A stretch of DNA of 64,000 nucleotides from Pachypanchax playfairii (lineage: Eukaryota > Chordata > Actinopteri > Cyprinodontiformes > Aplocheilidae), in assembly GCA_006937955.1 (NCBI GenBank), contig SSNP01000083.1, forward strand, positions 1,771,686 to 1,835,685. Reading direction: 5' to 3'. Under the pieces are notes generated by a model. The model did no database searches. It saw only the letters and a list, made by a program, of their open reading frames with translations, and was not told the origin of the DNA. Of this stretch, positions 48,791 to 61,303 are shown piece after piece (the stretch's first letter is position 1; each line of letters starts with the position of its first letter). Position numbers and translations under genes: made by a program.

Positions 48791-49134
48791 TTTTAGTTAT
48801 TGTGTGTGTTTTTCAAGTGTATGTGGCTCTTTGTGGTGTATATGCCTACATGTCTGTTTGGCTTTTTGGAAATAGATAGTAAATGGTGATATTTGCTGGG
48901 TCATTGGTCCGATTAAAGTTGGATTTCCTTTACTCAACCTGAGGGCGGGTCGGTTTTTAACAATGGGTGAAATGGGGACCTTTGCTGTCATTAAAAACAA
49001 AACAATCACAAGTGAAATGATCTTTAGGATTTCTAGTTTTTGAACCTTTACTTTTTAAACATCTATTTTATTCTACTAGAATATATTAAAAAACAAAATT
49101 TTTTGGACTGTAAACTGATCAATTTTACCTCTAT

Positions 49135-49545
49135 AAGGAGGTTTTGTCTTTATCGGGATTCTTTTGTTTGTCTGTCTGTCAAGATAACTTAAAAACTTCT
49201 GGATGGATTTTGATTAAATTTTCAGGATAGGTTGGAAATGAAACACGAACCAATCGATTAGATTTTTGTGGGGATCTGGATCACTTTCTAGGATTTTGTT
49301 GAAATTTATTCCTGGATCCAGACAGTGATCAGGATCACCTCCAAAATCCAACAAATTTCATCAAAATCCATCTAGAGGTTTTTGCGTTATCTTGTTAACA
49401 AACAGACAAACAAACAAACCCCAATAAAAACATAACCTTCTTGGTGGGGGTAACAACTACTAATCAGTGGGGGGAGTCTATTGTTTTTGGTGTTGATCAC
49501 AACATGAGGGGAACTGAGCTGTTTGGTGGAGGTCTGCGCTCTTGG
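49135..49545. repeat. Foldback repeat
   Basis: AAGGAGGTTTTGTCTTTATC...TGTCAAGATAAC...GGATGGATTTTGAT (left arm, about 49135-49215) is inverted at 49350-49439. The tail GGTGGAGGTCTGCGCTC with GAGTGC near 49525 is typical of a widespread fish repeat. The interior is GATC/TGGATC-rich. Confidence 0.75.
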
Positions 49546-50094
49546 AGTGCTTTTTTAATTAAATAATCACTACCTTCTAAGTATAACCTTTTAGCTGCCA
49601 CTTTTGACCTTGTACTGAAAAGATTTTAAACAGTGGTAACATTCAAATAAGTTGAAGTTTTCCTTCACATTGCAGTACTTTATCCAAGTTAAAACGAGGT
49701 ACATCCAGCTGAGGACATGTGATATGAAGCCTTAGCAGTTACACCTCTATACACAGAACCATGTCAGAGCTGTGCTGGCAAACTGCATCTACTTCAATGA
49801 AGTATTACGACAGACTATTTAAAGGTTTAACTTTCGTTTTAGTAATTTAAAACAAAACACACACATTTTAGATCAGATTGTTCTCTTTTTTCTTTACAAT
49901 TTTTGCTGATTTGTAAAATTTGATTGATCAAAACTTAAAGTTCTTATTACTTAACTTTCACACAACAGAAAATCTTAAATGATACTGAATTGTTCCCCCG
50001 ACAAAAGAAAAAAGAATTGTCCTTAAATGATGTAATGTAGTTGATGTACAAATACGCAAATGAAGTTGAACAAGAAATCATGAACTCATTCAAA
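49546..50094. other. Gene-free stretch
   Basis: AT-rich sequence, nothing recognised. Confidence 0.5.
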
Positions 50095-51005
50095 ATTTTT
50101 TTCTCAGATATTGAAGCTCAACACACTTGTTGCATTCTCTCTTCAAAAGAAATCAAATATCCTTCGGAACGTTTCTTCCCATTTCTGTTGCAAATTTTTC
50201 CAATAAATTCACTCTTCTGTTCACTTTATCCCAAACCAGTTCGATGGGAATTAAGTCTTGGAGACTGTGTTTCAACTCCATGTTTTCAAGGTCACCATTT
50301 TTTTTTTTTTTACTGAGGTAGTTCTGGCATGGTTTGGACTCATGATTTGGTTCATTATCTTGCTGTAAGATGAACCTCTGACCAACTAGTCACATACCAT
50401 ACAGTATTGCATGGCACTGCAGAATGCTGTAGGCGTTTTGGTCCATGGTGCCTCTCATTCTTCCTCTTCCATGTTTGAAAGTTGATACCACACACTGTGG
50501 AACCATCCTTTCACCTAACCAATAGTATACAAAGATCCTGCATTATAAACCAAAGATATCCAATTTTGATTCATTAATCCATAATACCTTCTTCCAGTCT
50601 TCAGTAGTCCAGTGTCAGTGTTTCATCACCCAAACAAGCCTGTTTGTCTTATTCTGACACCTAGCAATGGCTTTCTTCCTGAAACTTATTTTGTCAAACC
50701 TTCACAGGTGAAACTGAGATTTGTTTATTACAGCCACTAATAAGCTGAGCTTGAAACTGTTAACCTGTGGGCCACCTATCACATAAGTTGTTAACTCTCA
50801 GAAACTTGTCACCTGATTCAGTTGAGGCTTTGGGTCCAGATTTCTTCCTGTCAGAATGTAGCCCAGTTTCTGAGGGTCTTTTGATGGTGAAGGAAACTTT
50901 ATTCACTGACACTCTGACTCGTTGCCATTTCTCTTTTAAAAAGACAGACATTTTTAAGTGTTATAATGAGCTATCTTCCAATGTCAGTTGTCTTCTTTTC
51001 ACCAT
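50095..51005 (-). pseudogene. Tc1-like transposase remnant
   Basis: Starts near 51005 with MVKRRQLTLED. It continues, with frameshifts, through the helix-turn-helix region (VNKVSFTIKRPSETG, then KKSGPKASTESGDKFLRVNN) and the catalytic part (VVSTFKHGRGRMRGTMDQNA, FILQQDNEPNHESKPCQNYL), and ends with LIPIELVWDKVNRRVN, which holds the glutamate of the DD34E triad. Several stops and shifts interrupt it and part of the middle is missing. Flanking inverted repeats were not found. The best-known relatives are Tc1/mariner transposases of fish. Confidence 0.85.
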
Positions 51006-51633
51006 TTTTGCAGCAACAAACTTTCTTGTTTCTGCAGTAAAAACAATACATACACACCATTTACAGGGTACAAAATAGAATTATTTTTTCTGCTATGAAT
51101 GTTTATTGTCTAAATTAGACAGCACAATGCTGGACAGTTACATCGAATCCTACTGATTTGATTTAATCAGTTAAAATGCTTTTAAAATTATGTGAAAAAA
51201 GATACAAGTGTTACTTTCTTTGATATTCAACAGTTTCTCAAAATTCTTTTTTAATCTTTTATTGTGTCAACATATAATTTACTTCATTTGTGTTTGATTT
51301 AACATTCTTTTTCCCTTTTGAAGAGCAAACAGCAGAGCGAAATGACAATTTGGCATCATTAAAAATGTATAGCAACTCGGGGGCCTTGGAGGTTTCCATT
51401 AGCAGATAGGGTCGGAAACTCACTCACATGGACATAGAGGGAGTAGATGGTTTTTGTGTGTGTGTGTGTCTAGGAGAGGGATGTTATCCACAGCTGACAT
51501 GTTAAAGGTTCAAGGATGAGGGCCTCTGAGATCCAGCTGTAATTTATTGTGAGATATTCTGCATTTGATCTTAGTGACAGTAGCCTCTGGCTTCTTTCAG
51601 AGGAGCCAGAACATCTCTTTTCTGACCCAAGTT
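51006..51633. other. Gene-free stretch
   Basis: A short GT run at 51456-51471, otherwise nothing recognised. Confidence 0.5.
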
Positions 51634-51640
51634 GTGTGTG

Positions 51641-51674
<34 letters not shown>

Positions 51675-51963
51675 GGTTTGTATTTCTGACCTCCTGAGGA
51701 CCAGTTTCCTGACTTTTACTATCTTTCTGGGGTCCAAGGATTCTTGTGGGGACCGAAGCCTGGTCCCCATGAGGGGGACTCCCCTTTTTAGGGTTAGGGG
51801 TTAGGTTTATAGGTGTGGTGTGAATAGAGTTTTAGTTAGTCTTAGGGTTAGTTATAGATCAGTAATGGTTAAGGTTAGGAAAAGGGTTTGGGTTAGGTAT
51901 AAATCTAGTTACTAAAATCAATGGAAGTCAATGGACGGTCCCCATAAGGATAACAAAACACAC

Positions 51964-52003
<40 letters not shown>
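51634..52003 (+). repeat. (GT)n-bounded telomere-like repeat unit, copy B
   Basis: Near-identical to copy A at 41757-42147 and in the same orientation, with its own flanking GT arrays. The GGTTAGGGGTTAGG-type words and the GGGGACC...GGTCCCC arms are all kept. Only scattered single-base differences are visible. Confidence 0.9.
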
Positions 52004-52007
<4 letters not shown>

Positions 52008-52129
52008 TTATTTGTGTTTTGTTTCTTTTCGTGAACGTGGGGTCGGAGAGTGAGGAAACAGCATGGGGGGAATTCTCTGACATACATCAAACATGTGAAG
52101 GCAGATGCCTCGACAGTATTAATCAAAAC

Positions 52130-52350
52130 TTTCCCATTTCCTAAAGAATTAATCATTAAATAATTAATTTGGCAGATACAGCCAGCAGTTAAAGGGGGCT
52201 TGTGACTTCCTGCTGGTTAGAATTAGTCCTTGTCAAGAGGCTAGATTGATATATTTATTATTTATCAGATTAATCATGGCTTGAGACATTAGGATCCAGT
52301 GTCGAGATCATGCTAGTAATCGCGCAGGAAGGGGGAGAGGAAGAGAAAGC
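52130..52350. promoter_or_regulatory. Candidate conserved non-coding element
   Basis: Dense homeodomain-type words (GAATTAATCATTAAATAATT, CAGATTAATCATGGC) in complex sequence. Inference only. Confidence 0.3.
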
Positions 52351-53145
52351 AGGTGGCAGCTGTGTGCGGTGATTACAGTGCAAGTTGGTCAAGGGTAGAC
52401 TTGGACGTCTGGACATACACCCACATGTGCAAACACACAAACATAAGCACATTACCACAATCTAAGGAGAGCGTGGAGGTTGGGGTGTCTGTGTAGCCTC
52501 GAGCACTTCTTGTTCCCAAAGCCAGTGCAGTGAGGAGGAGGAGGGGAAAAAGCAAAGATGCAATTGATCCAACAGCTTTACTGAGGTCATGGCAGATCCT
52601 GGGGTCAATTCTGTTCATGATAAATGTTTGAAGAATTCCCTTGAGGCTGTAGCAAATGACAAACTGATATCAAAACAATATCTGTCTCTTTTATGCTCTC
52701 ATTACACCCCCACCCAACCATGTAAAAAATTCAGAGTTGTTTTTCTGCTTATTTGAAACTGGACTTATGGGCTGATCGTTTAAGAAAGTGTTAAAATGTT
52801 AAACATTAAAGGGTGCAGGTGAGAAGGCGGGATTATCAGTCCCACTGCTCAAGACCACACACCACTGGGTTTTTGTAATTTCTCTGAGCTTTAGTTGGTC
52901 TGACCTTGTGGTGACTTTCCTGGGATGTCCAGTTCTGAGAAGATTAGCAACTGACGATTAGATTCATACAACTGGAACTGACCTTTGACCTTTTATCAGC
53001 CCAGTGCTTTGATTTTTGCTCTTTAACACTTTATTAATATGCACCTGTATGCTCCCAGACTAACAGACTGCCAAAATTCTAGCTTTTTTAAAAGTGATCA
53101 TACATGCAGGTGTTCACTTAAAGACATGTTGATCGTCTTTCTCTC
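52351..53145. other. Gene-free stretch
   Basis: No gene or repeat recognised. Confidence 0.5.
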
Positions 53146-53779
53146 TTAAAGGTCCTATATCATGCAAAATCAACTTTCTGGAGCTTTTAACCATATTGTG
53201 ATGTTATTACCATATACAGTATACTGTATATATACAGTATATGTGTATGTACATGTATATATTGTTTTTGGTTTAATTCATGCATTTCTCAGTAATCCTC
53301 CTCCATCCTGTTCTCTGAGCAGCTGCTCCACTCTCTCCTGGAAAACGACTGACTGTAACAAAGTGATGTAACAATGTTACACCAGGACCTGCCCGGCCTT
53401 GTCCGTGCTGCACCTGCAGATTAAACAAACACACCCCGAGCTGCAAGAGTCTGAAGCAAGACACTAAGCACCACCGTTTTGTAGTATTTTACTTTCTAAA
53501 ATGTCTTGGTGAAAATTTGCAATTTGCTGCAAGAGTTACAGGAATTTATTTAATATTTTATTCAGGCAGCTCGAGGGGCAGCAGCATGGGGGGTCTGAGG
53601 GAGAGAGAGGATTTTAGGTAAACCAAGTGTTTTACTTCCTGGTTGGAGAATAACTGGAAATTTTAAGTTATATTTTAGGATAAATCAATATTATATTACA
53701 GTAAAGGTAAGATTTTATCATATATGTGCCTACCACAGATTTTGAAAGTGGAAAATTAGCAGGATACAGGACTCTTCAA
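53146..53779 (+). mobile_element. Second TTAA-associated miniature family, copy 1
   Basis: Starts TTAAAGGTCCTATATCATGC and ends AGGATACAGGACTCTTCAA, inverted relative to the start. It matches 55323-55934 throughout, including CAGCTCGAGGGGCAGCAG and GTAAACCAAGTGTTTTA. The left end has TTAA and the right end is eroded. No transposase is present. Confidence 0.83.
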
Positions 53780-55322
53780 CAGCATTTTGACTTTATTTAA
53801 TAATGACATGGTGAAATCTAATGTATGTGTGTTATTTTATTTTACCTTTGAAATTGGATTAAAACAATTTTAGAATTATAAACGTATTATTTTTTTATGT
53901 TTCTGATACTTAAAATCCTGCAATTGAAAGGCTATCAAAAAATACAAAATTCCTTCAAAAACCAAATTATTTAGTGAAAACCATACCTTTTATTATTGTA
54001 CTGTATATTTGTAAAATAAGTTCACATACCTTTAAGCAGAATACTATTTTCTCATGCTTCTATAGCCTTTTATCTGAATCTCATGAACCAGATTTACTGT
54101 GTAATCAAAGCACGTCTTTGTAGTTGTCAAACTCTAATAACCAAACTAAAAGCTACAATATTGTTGCATGACTCTTGTGCTCCTCATGTCATAGCAGATT
54201 ACCACTGGAGATGTGTCGGAGCTGTTGAGTGCAGAAAGCAGCTGTACTTGCCACGATGTGTTAATTCAAGCATATGAAGGGAAATTACTATTCCGCCCCA
54301 TTCACCTTTCGTCTACTCTGGTTTCTCTCTTATCTCACAAATGGATCAGACCAGCAAATTTATCGGCATAATTTCACATCAAAACAAATGAGAAGAGAGA
54401 GGGGCAGTCCCTCTATTTTACAAAGCTTACATTCCTTTACCCACCCTATGAAAACTGAGTTTATATTAATGTGAAAAGCCATTTATTTATATTCAAAAAT
54501 ACAACATATCCTTGGCTAATGATGCCTCAGCTTGCTCAGTTATCAACAGCCATTTAAGAATGCATCAATATCCAAGTCTCATTTTCCTTTGGAAAAAAGG
54601 TGAATGGGAACAAGTTCAGGGCAGTGACAGAGGAAGGAATAAAAGGCAGGAATTTGAAAGAGGATGCTCCTTTTGTAGACAGGAATAATCCATTTTGTGA
54701 GATGATTTGGCTCTAAATCTTTGGGGACTAACCCTTGACATGAAGTCATATTGTGTTGGAGTTTCAGTCTCAAATTCATACATCAATTATTTACTGTCAT
54801 TGCCGATTGTATAAGTGTAGGAAATTACAAGAGATGGGTATTTTCTCTCAGGCAGAAAGAATGTGATACAGTGGATACACCCCACCTAATGTGAGCGACC
54901 CCGTGTCCATGCAGTGTCCAAGGGAGAAATTATTTATGCATTAAAAACAGTGTGCCGGTTCAAAGGATAGAAAAAAAAGAGGCAGACACATTATTTTAAA
55001 CCTTTCATAACATGCATCAATATTTCAGCAGAAATAAATAAAGGATGGTGGGTTTGTTTGGAGGACAGCTGTAGCTTGGCCCGCTTGGGTAGCTTTGAGC
55101 GAGTACTCTTGGGATGCCACGCATACCAGCCTTCAGTAAAACCCCTCCATTTCTTTTTAATCATCCACTTAGAACAGGATGACTGGAGGACCTGTCAAGG
55201 TGAGCTCCTGTCTTGCTAGAGGATGGACATATTGTGGGAAGCAACCAAAAGAGGAAGGCAGAGTCACATATGTTTAGAGAGAAAATGCAGACAAATATAT
55301 GCTGAATTGTTCAGGTAGAAAA
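53780..55322. other. Gene-free stretch
   Basis: Nothing recognised. The block 54160-54300 is somewhat complex. Confidence 0.5.
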
Positions 55323-55934
55323 GGTAAAGGTCCTGTATCATGCAAAATAAATTTTGGGGAGCTTTTAACCATGTTGTGATGCTATTTCTTTGTAAAAAAC
55401 AAAAACAAAACAGAGTGGTTTTTGGCTTAATACACGCAGTCTTCAGTACTCCTCATGCATCCTGTGCTCTGAGCAGCTGCTCCACTCTCTTCTGGAAAAC
55501 AACTGACTGTAACATAGTGAGGTCACAGTGTTACACCAGGAAGTGCCCGGCATGTCCGCGCTGCCCCTGCAGATTAAACACACACTCTGAGCTGCGAGAG
55601 TTTGAAGAAAGACACTAAGCACCACCATTTGGAGTATATTACTTTCTAAAAATGTCTCTGTGAAAATGTGCATTTGGCTGTGAGAGTTACAGGAATTTAT
55701 TCAACATTTTATTCAGGCAGCTCGAGGGGCAGCAGGGGTGGGGGGGGTGGCTGGGGAAGAGACAGGATTTTAGGTAAACCAAGTGTTTTATGTCTTGGTC
55801 GGAGAATAACTGGAGAAAATAAGTTATATTTTAGGACAAATTAATACTATATAACACCAAAGATATGATTTTATCATATATGTGTCTATCCCAGACATTG
55901 AAAGCTGTAAAATAGCAGGATACAGGACCTTTAA
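55323..55934 (+). mobile_element. Second TTAA-associated miniature family, copy 2
   Basis: Starts GTAAAGGTCCTGTATCATGC and ends GATACAGGACCTTTAA. The right TTAA is intact and the left is changed to GTAA. The two copies, in the same orientation and about 2.2 kb apart, differ by scattered substitutions and small indels. Confidence 0.84.
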
Positions 55935-56868
55935 AGACTCTCAGGTCAGTTTAAAAAATGTGATAAAAAATCTTACGAAGAAAATAGTGATTGGGGACCA
56001 TGTACAAAAACAAACAAAGCATACAAAATCAACAAAATGAAGTGTTGGAATGAGATAACACATGTAACATGTCCAGTGTGATTATGGTGATAGACGGTAC
56101 TGATGTTACTGAATATCTTAACTGAATGTTGCAGTTTGCCTTCAAACTTGTATGTCACCCTCGGTGTTGAGTTGACATCTGTTACATCCCAGCTGAATAG
56201 TGAAAACGCAGCTAACCACCTGCTGAATAGATAATATTATTGCAAACAATGGCTATGATTCGTTGAACTGATGGGGCTTCCTCAACCTCTCTTTTTATTT
56301 TGACCTTTATGGAGCACGATTTTAATTGGATTCACACTGAACTGATACATTTTGTGAATGTCAAAATGTTTCCATGGTCCATGTTTCAAAGCACACTTCT
56401 TGACAATTTAAATACTTTATAGATATTGTACCATGTTTTTAATTCATCCATTTTGTAATTACTCTAATGTAATGCATCCCTAGTTTGTTAAATAACAGTA
56501 AAATAAAGATCCTGTAGAGAGGTGGAAAACACTGGTTAGTTAATAGTCAAATTGATTATAATGCCATGTCTACCTTTCCTCTTTGCAATCCAGCCATTCT
56601 GCCCTTTGATTTGTTCCTGTGTGTTTGGAAAAAATCGATTCACTGAAGACAGAAAGAGAGAAGCCGAGACAAAGAGACACAGGACAAGCTCCAGCGTGTT
56701 CTACTGACCCAGCAGGATGCTAAATTAAGGCTAATTTAAATGGTCCAAGCCAGAGTGAATTTCAGCCTAAGCTAGTCAATGACATTTTTGTTGTGTGTGT
56801 GGATTTGTGTGGGTGTTTAAGTCAGAAATGTTGACACAAGTTTTTCTCTCCTTTTATACCTTAACACA
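55935..56868. other. Gene-free stretch
   Basis: No gene recognised. The part 56640-56780 is complex and could be regulatory. Confidence 0.5.
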
Positions 56869-57459
56869 TACACCAGCCAAAAGTTTTAGAACATTCTTTT
56901 TTTTTTAAGTGAAAATTATTCAGTTTAATGTGTCATTGCACTCTGAAATAAAACCATAGTACAAATAAGAAACCGGAGTTAAAAATAAAATCATGGAATT
57001 AATTTATAGACCAAAAGGTTTTCTAAGCTTTCGTCTAAGAAGTTTATGAAGCAGGATGTTTCATGTAGGGAGGGCTGGTGGTCAGAAAGACAGTTGAATG
57101 ACACAGAACAGAAAGTAGTTAAAAGTATTATAATTTAAAAATGATTGACAACTTTTTTCATAACGAGATGTCATAAGAAGTTTATATAGTATTCTTGTTT
57201 ATGGCGAGTATGTCCTGTTAGAAATTTAAGCACATTTTTATGGTCCTTCCCAGATATTTTCTATATAAAAGCCATCTGGGTCCTTGTTGGCCATTGTTGG
57301 GTCCTTCTCCTCTGGGTGTGTCCAAACATTTGCCTGTTGCTCTGACAACAAAAAGAAAGTAAAAATAATATCATATTTAGTGTTTCTGTCCTGGGAGAAT
57401 TTATTTGATATGTAAAATGTATTTATGGAAAAATATAGAATCAAAAATAAACGATAAAT

Positions 57460-57742
57460 ATGTTTATTGGAGTCAAGACTGTGGAACGGCACATCTGTGT
57501 AGCACATCTCAACAGGTTGCATATTTCTGCAGAACATCAGTTCGAGCAACAGCTGTCTGAGACACGGCTGCCGTAAAGTTATTCAGTACTGCTTTAAGGC
57601 TCATTTGTGGAAAATCTTGGAACATACCATAGACCTGGCTATGAACTTTGGAACAGGCCATGGACACTAGATTCCTATGAGGCTGCTGTAAGGCTGCAAT
57701 AAGGAGGCCAAAGGAAATGGTCCAAAAACATGGTCCAAACAA
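57460..57742 (-). pseudogene. C-terminal part of unknown repeated protein
   Basis: A 77-codon frame (57509-57742) ends AVLNNFTAAVSQTA, then VARTDVLQKYATC and a stop, followed by an AATAAA near 57460. The last 27 residues are shared in frame with 22790-22930. Upstream residues (FGLLIAALQQPHRNLVSMAC and on) have no match I recognise. It may be the 3' end of a retrotransposon ORF or of a retrocopied gene. Confidence 0.5.
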
Positions 57743-57820
57743 CCATTTGTATGGATAATTGTGACCAAGTCTTTACTATAACCACTAAGCTGTTGACCTG
57801 TTAGCTTCCTATAACACAAG

Positions 57821-58012
57821 CTAATAACTCAGTAAATTGTCCTCTGATTCAGTTGTGGCTTTGGGTCTGCAGACCTCTTCCTGTGAGAGTTTGCCCCAGT
57901 TTCTGAGTGTCTTTTGATGGTTGGAATCTGTACTCACTGACACCTTGAACTTCTTTGTAATTTTGCCATATGAAAGACCTACATTTTTAAATGTTATGTG
58001 TCTCTTTTGCAT
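57821..58012 (-). pseudogene. Tc1-like transposase N-terminal fragment
   Basis: FKNVGLSYGKITKKFKVSVS and EEVCRPKATTESEDNLLSY match the first helix-turn-helix and GRPKATTESEDK linker of fish Tc1 transposases. It aligns with the remnant at 50767-50951, so both are from the same broad family. It stops after about 63 residues. Confidence 0.8.
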
Positions 58013-60439
58013 TGTTAATTGCCGTTTTTCTCCTCCTTTTTTGTAGGAACACCCTAATTTCTGCAGTATCAGTTCAACTGCTGTTCACAAGAGTATGGTA
58101 CCACAGTCTGTTCCTATTCTGCTTTAAACCCTTGACCACTAATGTTAAATTTAGTGACACCATTACTAATGTATATTTTACTAGATATAATATCCCAGAT
58201 AAAATACAGTTTTCATCAATTTCTGTAAAAGTACACACAATGAAAATCACGTGACAAGGATTGTGTAGATGAAAATCATCCAGCGTTAGTGTTCTAGGGT
58301 TGTAAGTAATCCAGCAAAATTGCAACACCTGTAGGAGTTAGTAGCTTGATCATCCTCCATTGTCGAAGAACAGCTTTAAATTGTTAACCTATTTTGTGTC
58401 CCCAGACAAAAAGCTATTTTTTGTATAAGAAACCTTACATTTGTCTAACGTCTGGCAGTTCACTGCTTACCTTTGTAGCATTTCAAGCTATTCATTGGAC
58501 TTGAATTGATTGATTCAATTCAAGTGATTTTTCATTGCAATGAAAAACTTTTAACTTGTTGTATATTTACTTGTGAGAATGTATTTTTCTATGCTGATAC
58601 TTCAAAAATGGCAAAATTTCACAAGAAAAAAAAAAGTAAAGAAAAGACAGCCATTATAAAACTACTGTAGCAACTTCCCTGTGCATTTGAAAATTGGAAT
58701 CAGTTACAAAGTTCCTCTCAAAAGATAATTTTGTTCATTCACGTGATCGATAATACTCTAAATTTCAAGAAATAATACAAAACATACAGTGTAGAATTGC
58801 CTTTGTTACCTTAAATACCTTAAAATAAAAAGAAATCAAAACAAAAGAGTGAATGTTAGTTTTTTTATTGTTGTTGTTTTTTTACTATAATTATAAAATC
58901 AGTGGGTTTTTTGCATTCATTCATCCTTTTTATTCCCATTTTATTGCATTAAGCATTGATTTGGGTGGTGTGTGTGTGTGTTAGCAAGGGAGGGCTGTAC
59001 ACTCTTGATAGGCTGAATTTCCTAAAAAAAAAATATTTTGCCTATTTATATAGATATAAGTGGGAAAGTGAAATGTATGTTGAGTCAAATCAGTTTAGAA
59101 TTTTACTTGTATTTTTTTTAATGAACCCAAGCATTTCAAAGTAAAGTGGCATCAGTTTTAAATCTGCTTGTCTTTTCCTTGTAACAGTAAGGTGGTTCAT
59201 ATGTTTAACACTGCTAAGCATTTGTGAACATCTGCTAAAAGGAATTTGACTCTTGTTAATGGGCCATTATTCCGTACCGCCCAAGAGGATTTTGGTGTTT
59301 GTGGTCTCCTCAGGGGGATAAAAAAAAAAGAAGGTTTTTATTTTGAGACTGCACTAAGTCCCTAAAACCGAATATAGAGAATTGCTCTGCAGTTTGTATG
59401 AAGAGTCTCTCCTTTTTGAAACCTTTCACTACTCCTGCACACCAGCTTATCAGACAGAAGCAGGTCTACTGTAAAAATGCACGTCTTTGTTTTTTCACTG
59501 CTACACTCTGGGGATTTGGTGTAGGTGCCAAAACTCACGCATTAACAAGAAATCTTATCAAGGACCCTCCTTTTTATTGGCTTTCTCTCTGCTGCTGCAC
59601 TGCGCAGGCTATCTGTAAGGTCAACAAAGTATTTTGTGAGGATGCAGTTCAAAAGAAATACAATATGATTGTGTCTGTATAAAGTTGTATTTTTGTTTGA
59701 CAGAGTAACACAACCATATCCACAGATGTAACTGGTGCTGACAGATGGCTATTGATTATATTTTAAATTAGGAACTCAATCCATTCTTTTCACTTCACTC
59801 TGTCACTTTATTTTATGTTTTTTTTTTTTACATTAAGAAAAAAGTTTTAAATTTTTAGAAATTACCACTGGCTTGTCTTACCACTTGTTCTCACTTTTAA
59901 TGTTCTCTTACAACTTCACAAAGTAGATAAACTGTAGCTGATCTGCAGTTTGACCTTTAAACAAGCTGGTTTTATACACAAAGAATCCAGTCTAGTGTTT
60001 GCTTTTTGTGTGAGAACTATCAGGTTTTCGTCCATGTCTGATATTGTTTAACAACTATATGTGCTGTATAACAATTTATTGATGGAGTGCACAGAATAGA
60101 AAATTAAATTAAAAAATAAACGTGCCGTTCCAAAAGCATTTTTGTTGTTGTTGTTTACTGTTTTACAAAGATTAGAGACAAGACTATGGAATTTATGAAG
60201 TACTTTTAGTGTTGGGATGTTTTATTAAAATAATGCTTTTACTTTGAAGGATTCGGAAGCATTTGCTTGAAAAATGAATTTGAATTTTACATTTGTTTTT
60301 TCTAAGAATCTGTTACAAGTTATAGAGTAGTTATAGTTCAAATAGTTTTCAGAGGAAAACATGGTCATGTAAAACTTAAAAAATATATATATAATGCAAC
60401 TTTTTCTACTTCTTTTTACCATTTTTAATGCCTGGTATT
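58013..60439. other. Gene-free AT-rich stretch
   Basis: No gene recognised. A short GT run at 58968-58981 and several A/T homopolymers. Confidence 0.55.
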
Positions 60440-60990
60440 GCATTCCAGTGTGTGCAGCCCCATCAGGCTTCTCATAGTAGAATGGATGGAATTCTTTCCT
60501 CCTGAATGCCTGAGGAGAATAAAAGGTGCCAGTTGGAGTCTCTCAGATCTTTACACCCTCCTTCACAGCAGCTCCTCTTTTCACAATAAACTGTCCCTTT
60601 TTATGCATTTTAAGTTCACCCACTTATAATCTGGATGAGATAGCTCCCTCTCCATAGCTGTGAGCGGTATAACTCTTCCCTGCCCTGGTTTATCTCCATG
60701 TTCCTACAAGCCAGCTTGAATGGGGAGAACCATTATCTCTGGACTCACAAAGGAGCCAGACGTCCACATTCAAGATGTTCTGTACATGATATATTGATCA
60801 ATTCACAGAGACTAATAGCATTGTAATGAATGGAGAGGAGAACTGAGTTAATGTCTCATGGGTTCATGCAAACTGCAAATGAAGCATTCAGTGATACAAA
60901 AGGACTGGCCCTCTGAATTACAATTAGATCCTAGTCTCAATAAAAGTCAAGGAGTTATTGCTCAGCCCTTTGCTTAATTTACTGCTGACT
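60440..60990. promoter_or_regulatory. Candidate conserved non-coding block
   Basis: Long complex segment without repeats, including ACAGAGACTAATAGCATTGT and CTGAATTACAATTAGATCC. Frames are closed on all strands. Similar in texture to 45430-46200. Inference only. Confidence 0.33.
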
Positions 60991-61268
60991 TCTATGACAG
61001 CTCCAACAAACAACTACAGTTACTTGAGTAGACATGTGTTATGAGTAGTGTATCTGAAATACCTAAACAAACAAGATCGGACTTTGGTGGTTGTTGGTCA
61101 CCCAGTTTTTGAAAACAACATAAGATAGTTTTCACTCATAATGGAGCTCGTTTTTGAGTAAAGAATTCTGAGTAGTTTTGAAATAAACCCACAGGTAATG
61201 CAATTACAGCCATTTTTTTTCTTTCTATAGAAACTTCCTGAGGGGGCAAGGGCGGGACTTCCGGTGTG

Positions 61269-61303
61269 GGTGTGTGTGTGTGTGTGTGTGTGGGGGGGGG
61301 GGG
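61269..61303. repeat. (GT)n followed by G run
   Basis: A GT run of about 11 units leading into a run of about 12 G. Confidence 0.95.

Larger units (their letters stand above)
56869..58012 (-). mobile_element. Tc1-like transposon remnant
   Basis: The low-coordinate end, TACACCAGCCAAAAGTTTTA at 56869, has the form of a Tc1-like terminal repeat. The high-coordinate part (57821-58012) carries a transposase N-terminus. The middle does not match a transposase and includes a different repeat (57460-57742), so the element is rearranged. The second terminal repeat was not found. Confidence 0.6.
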
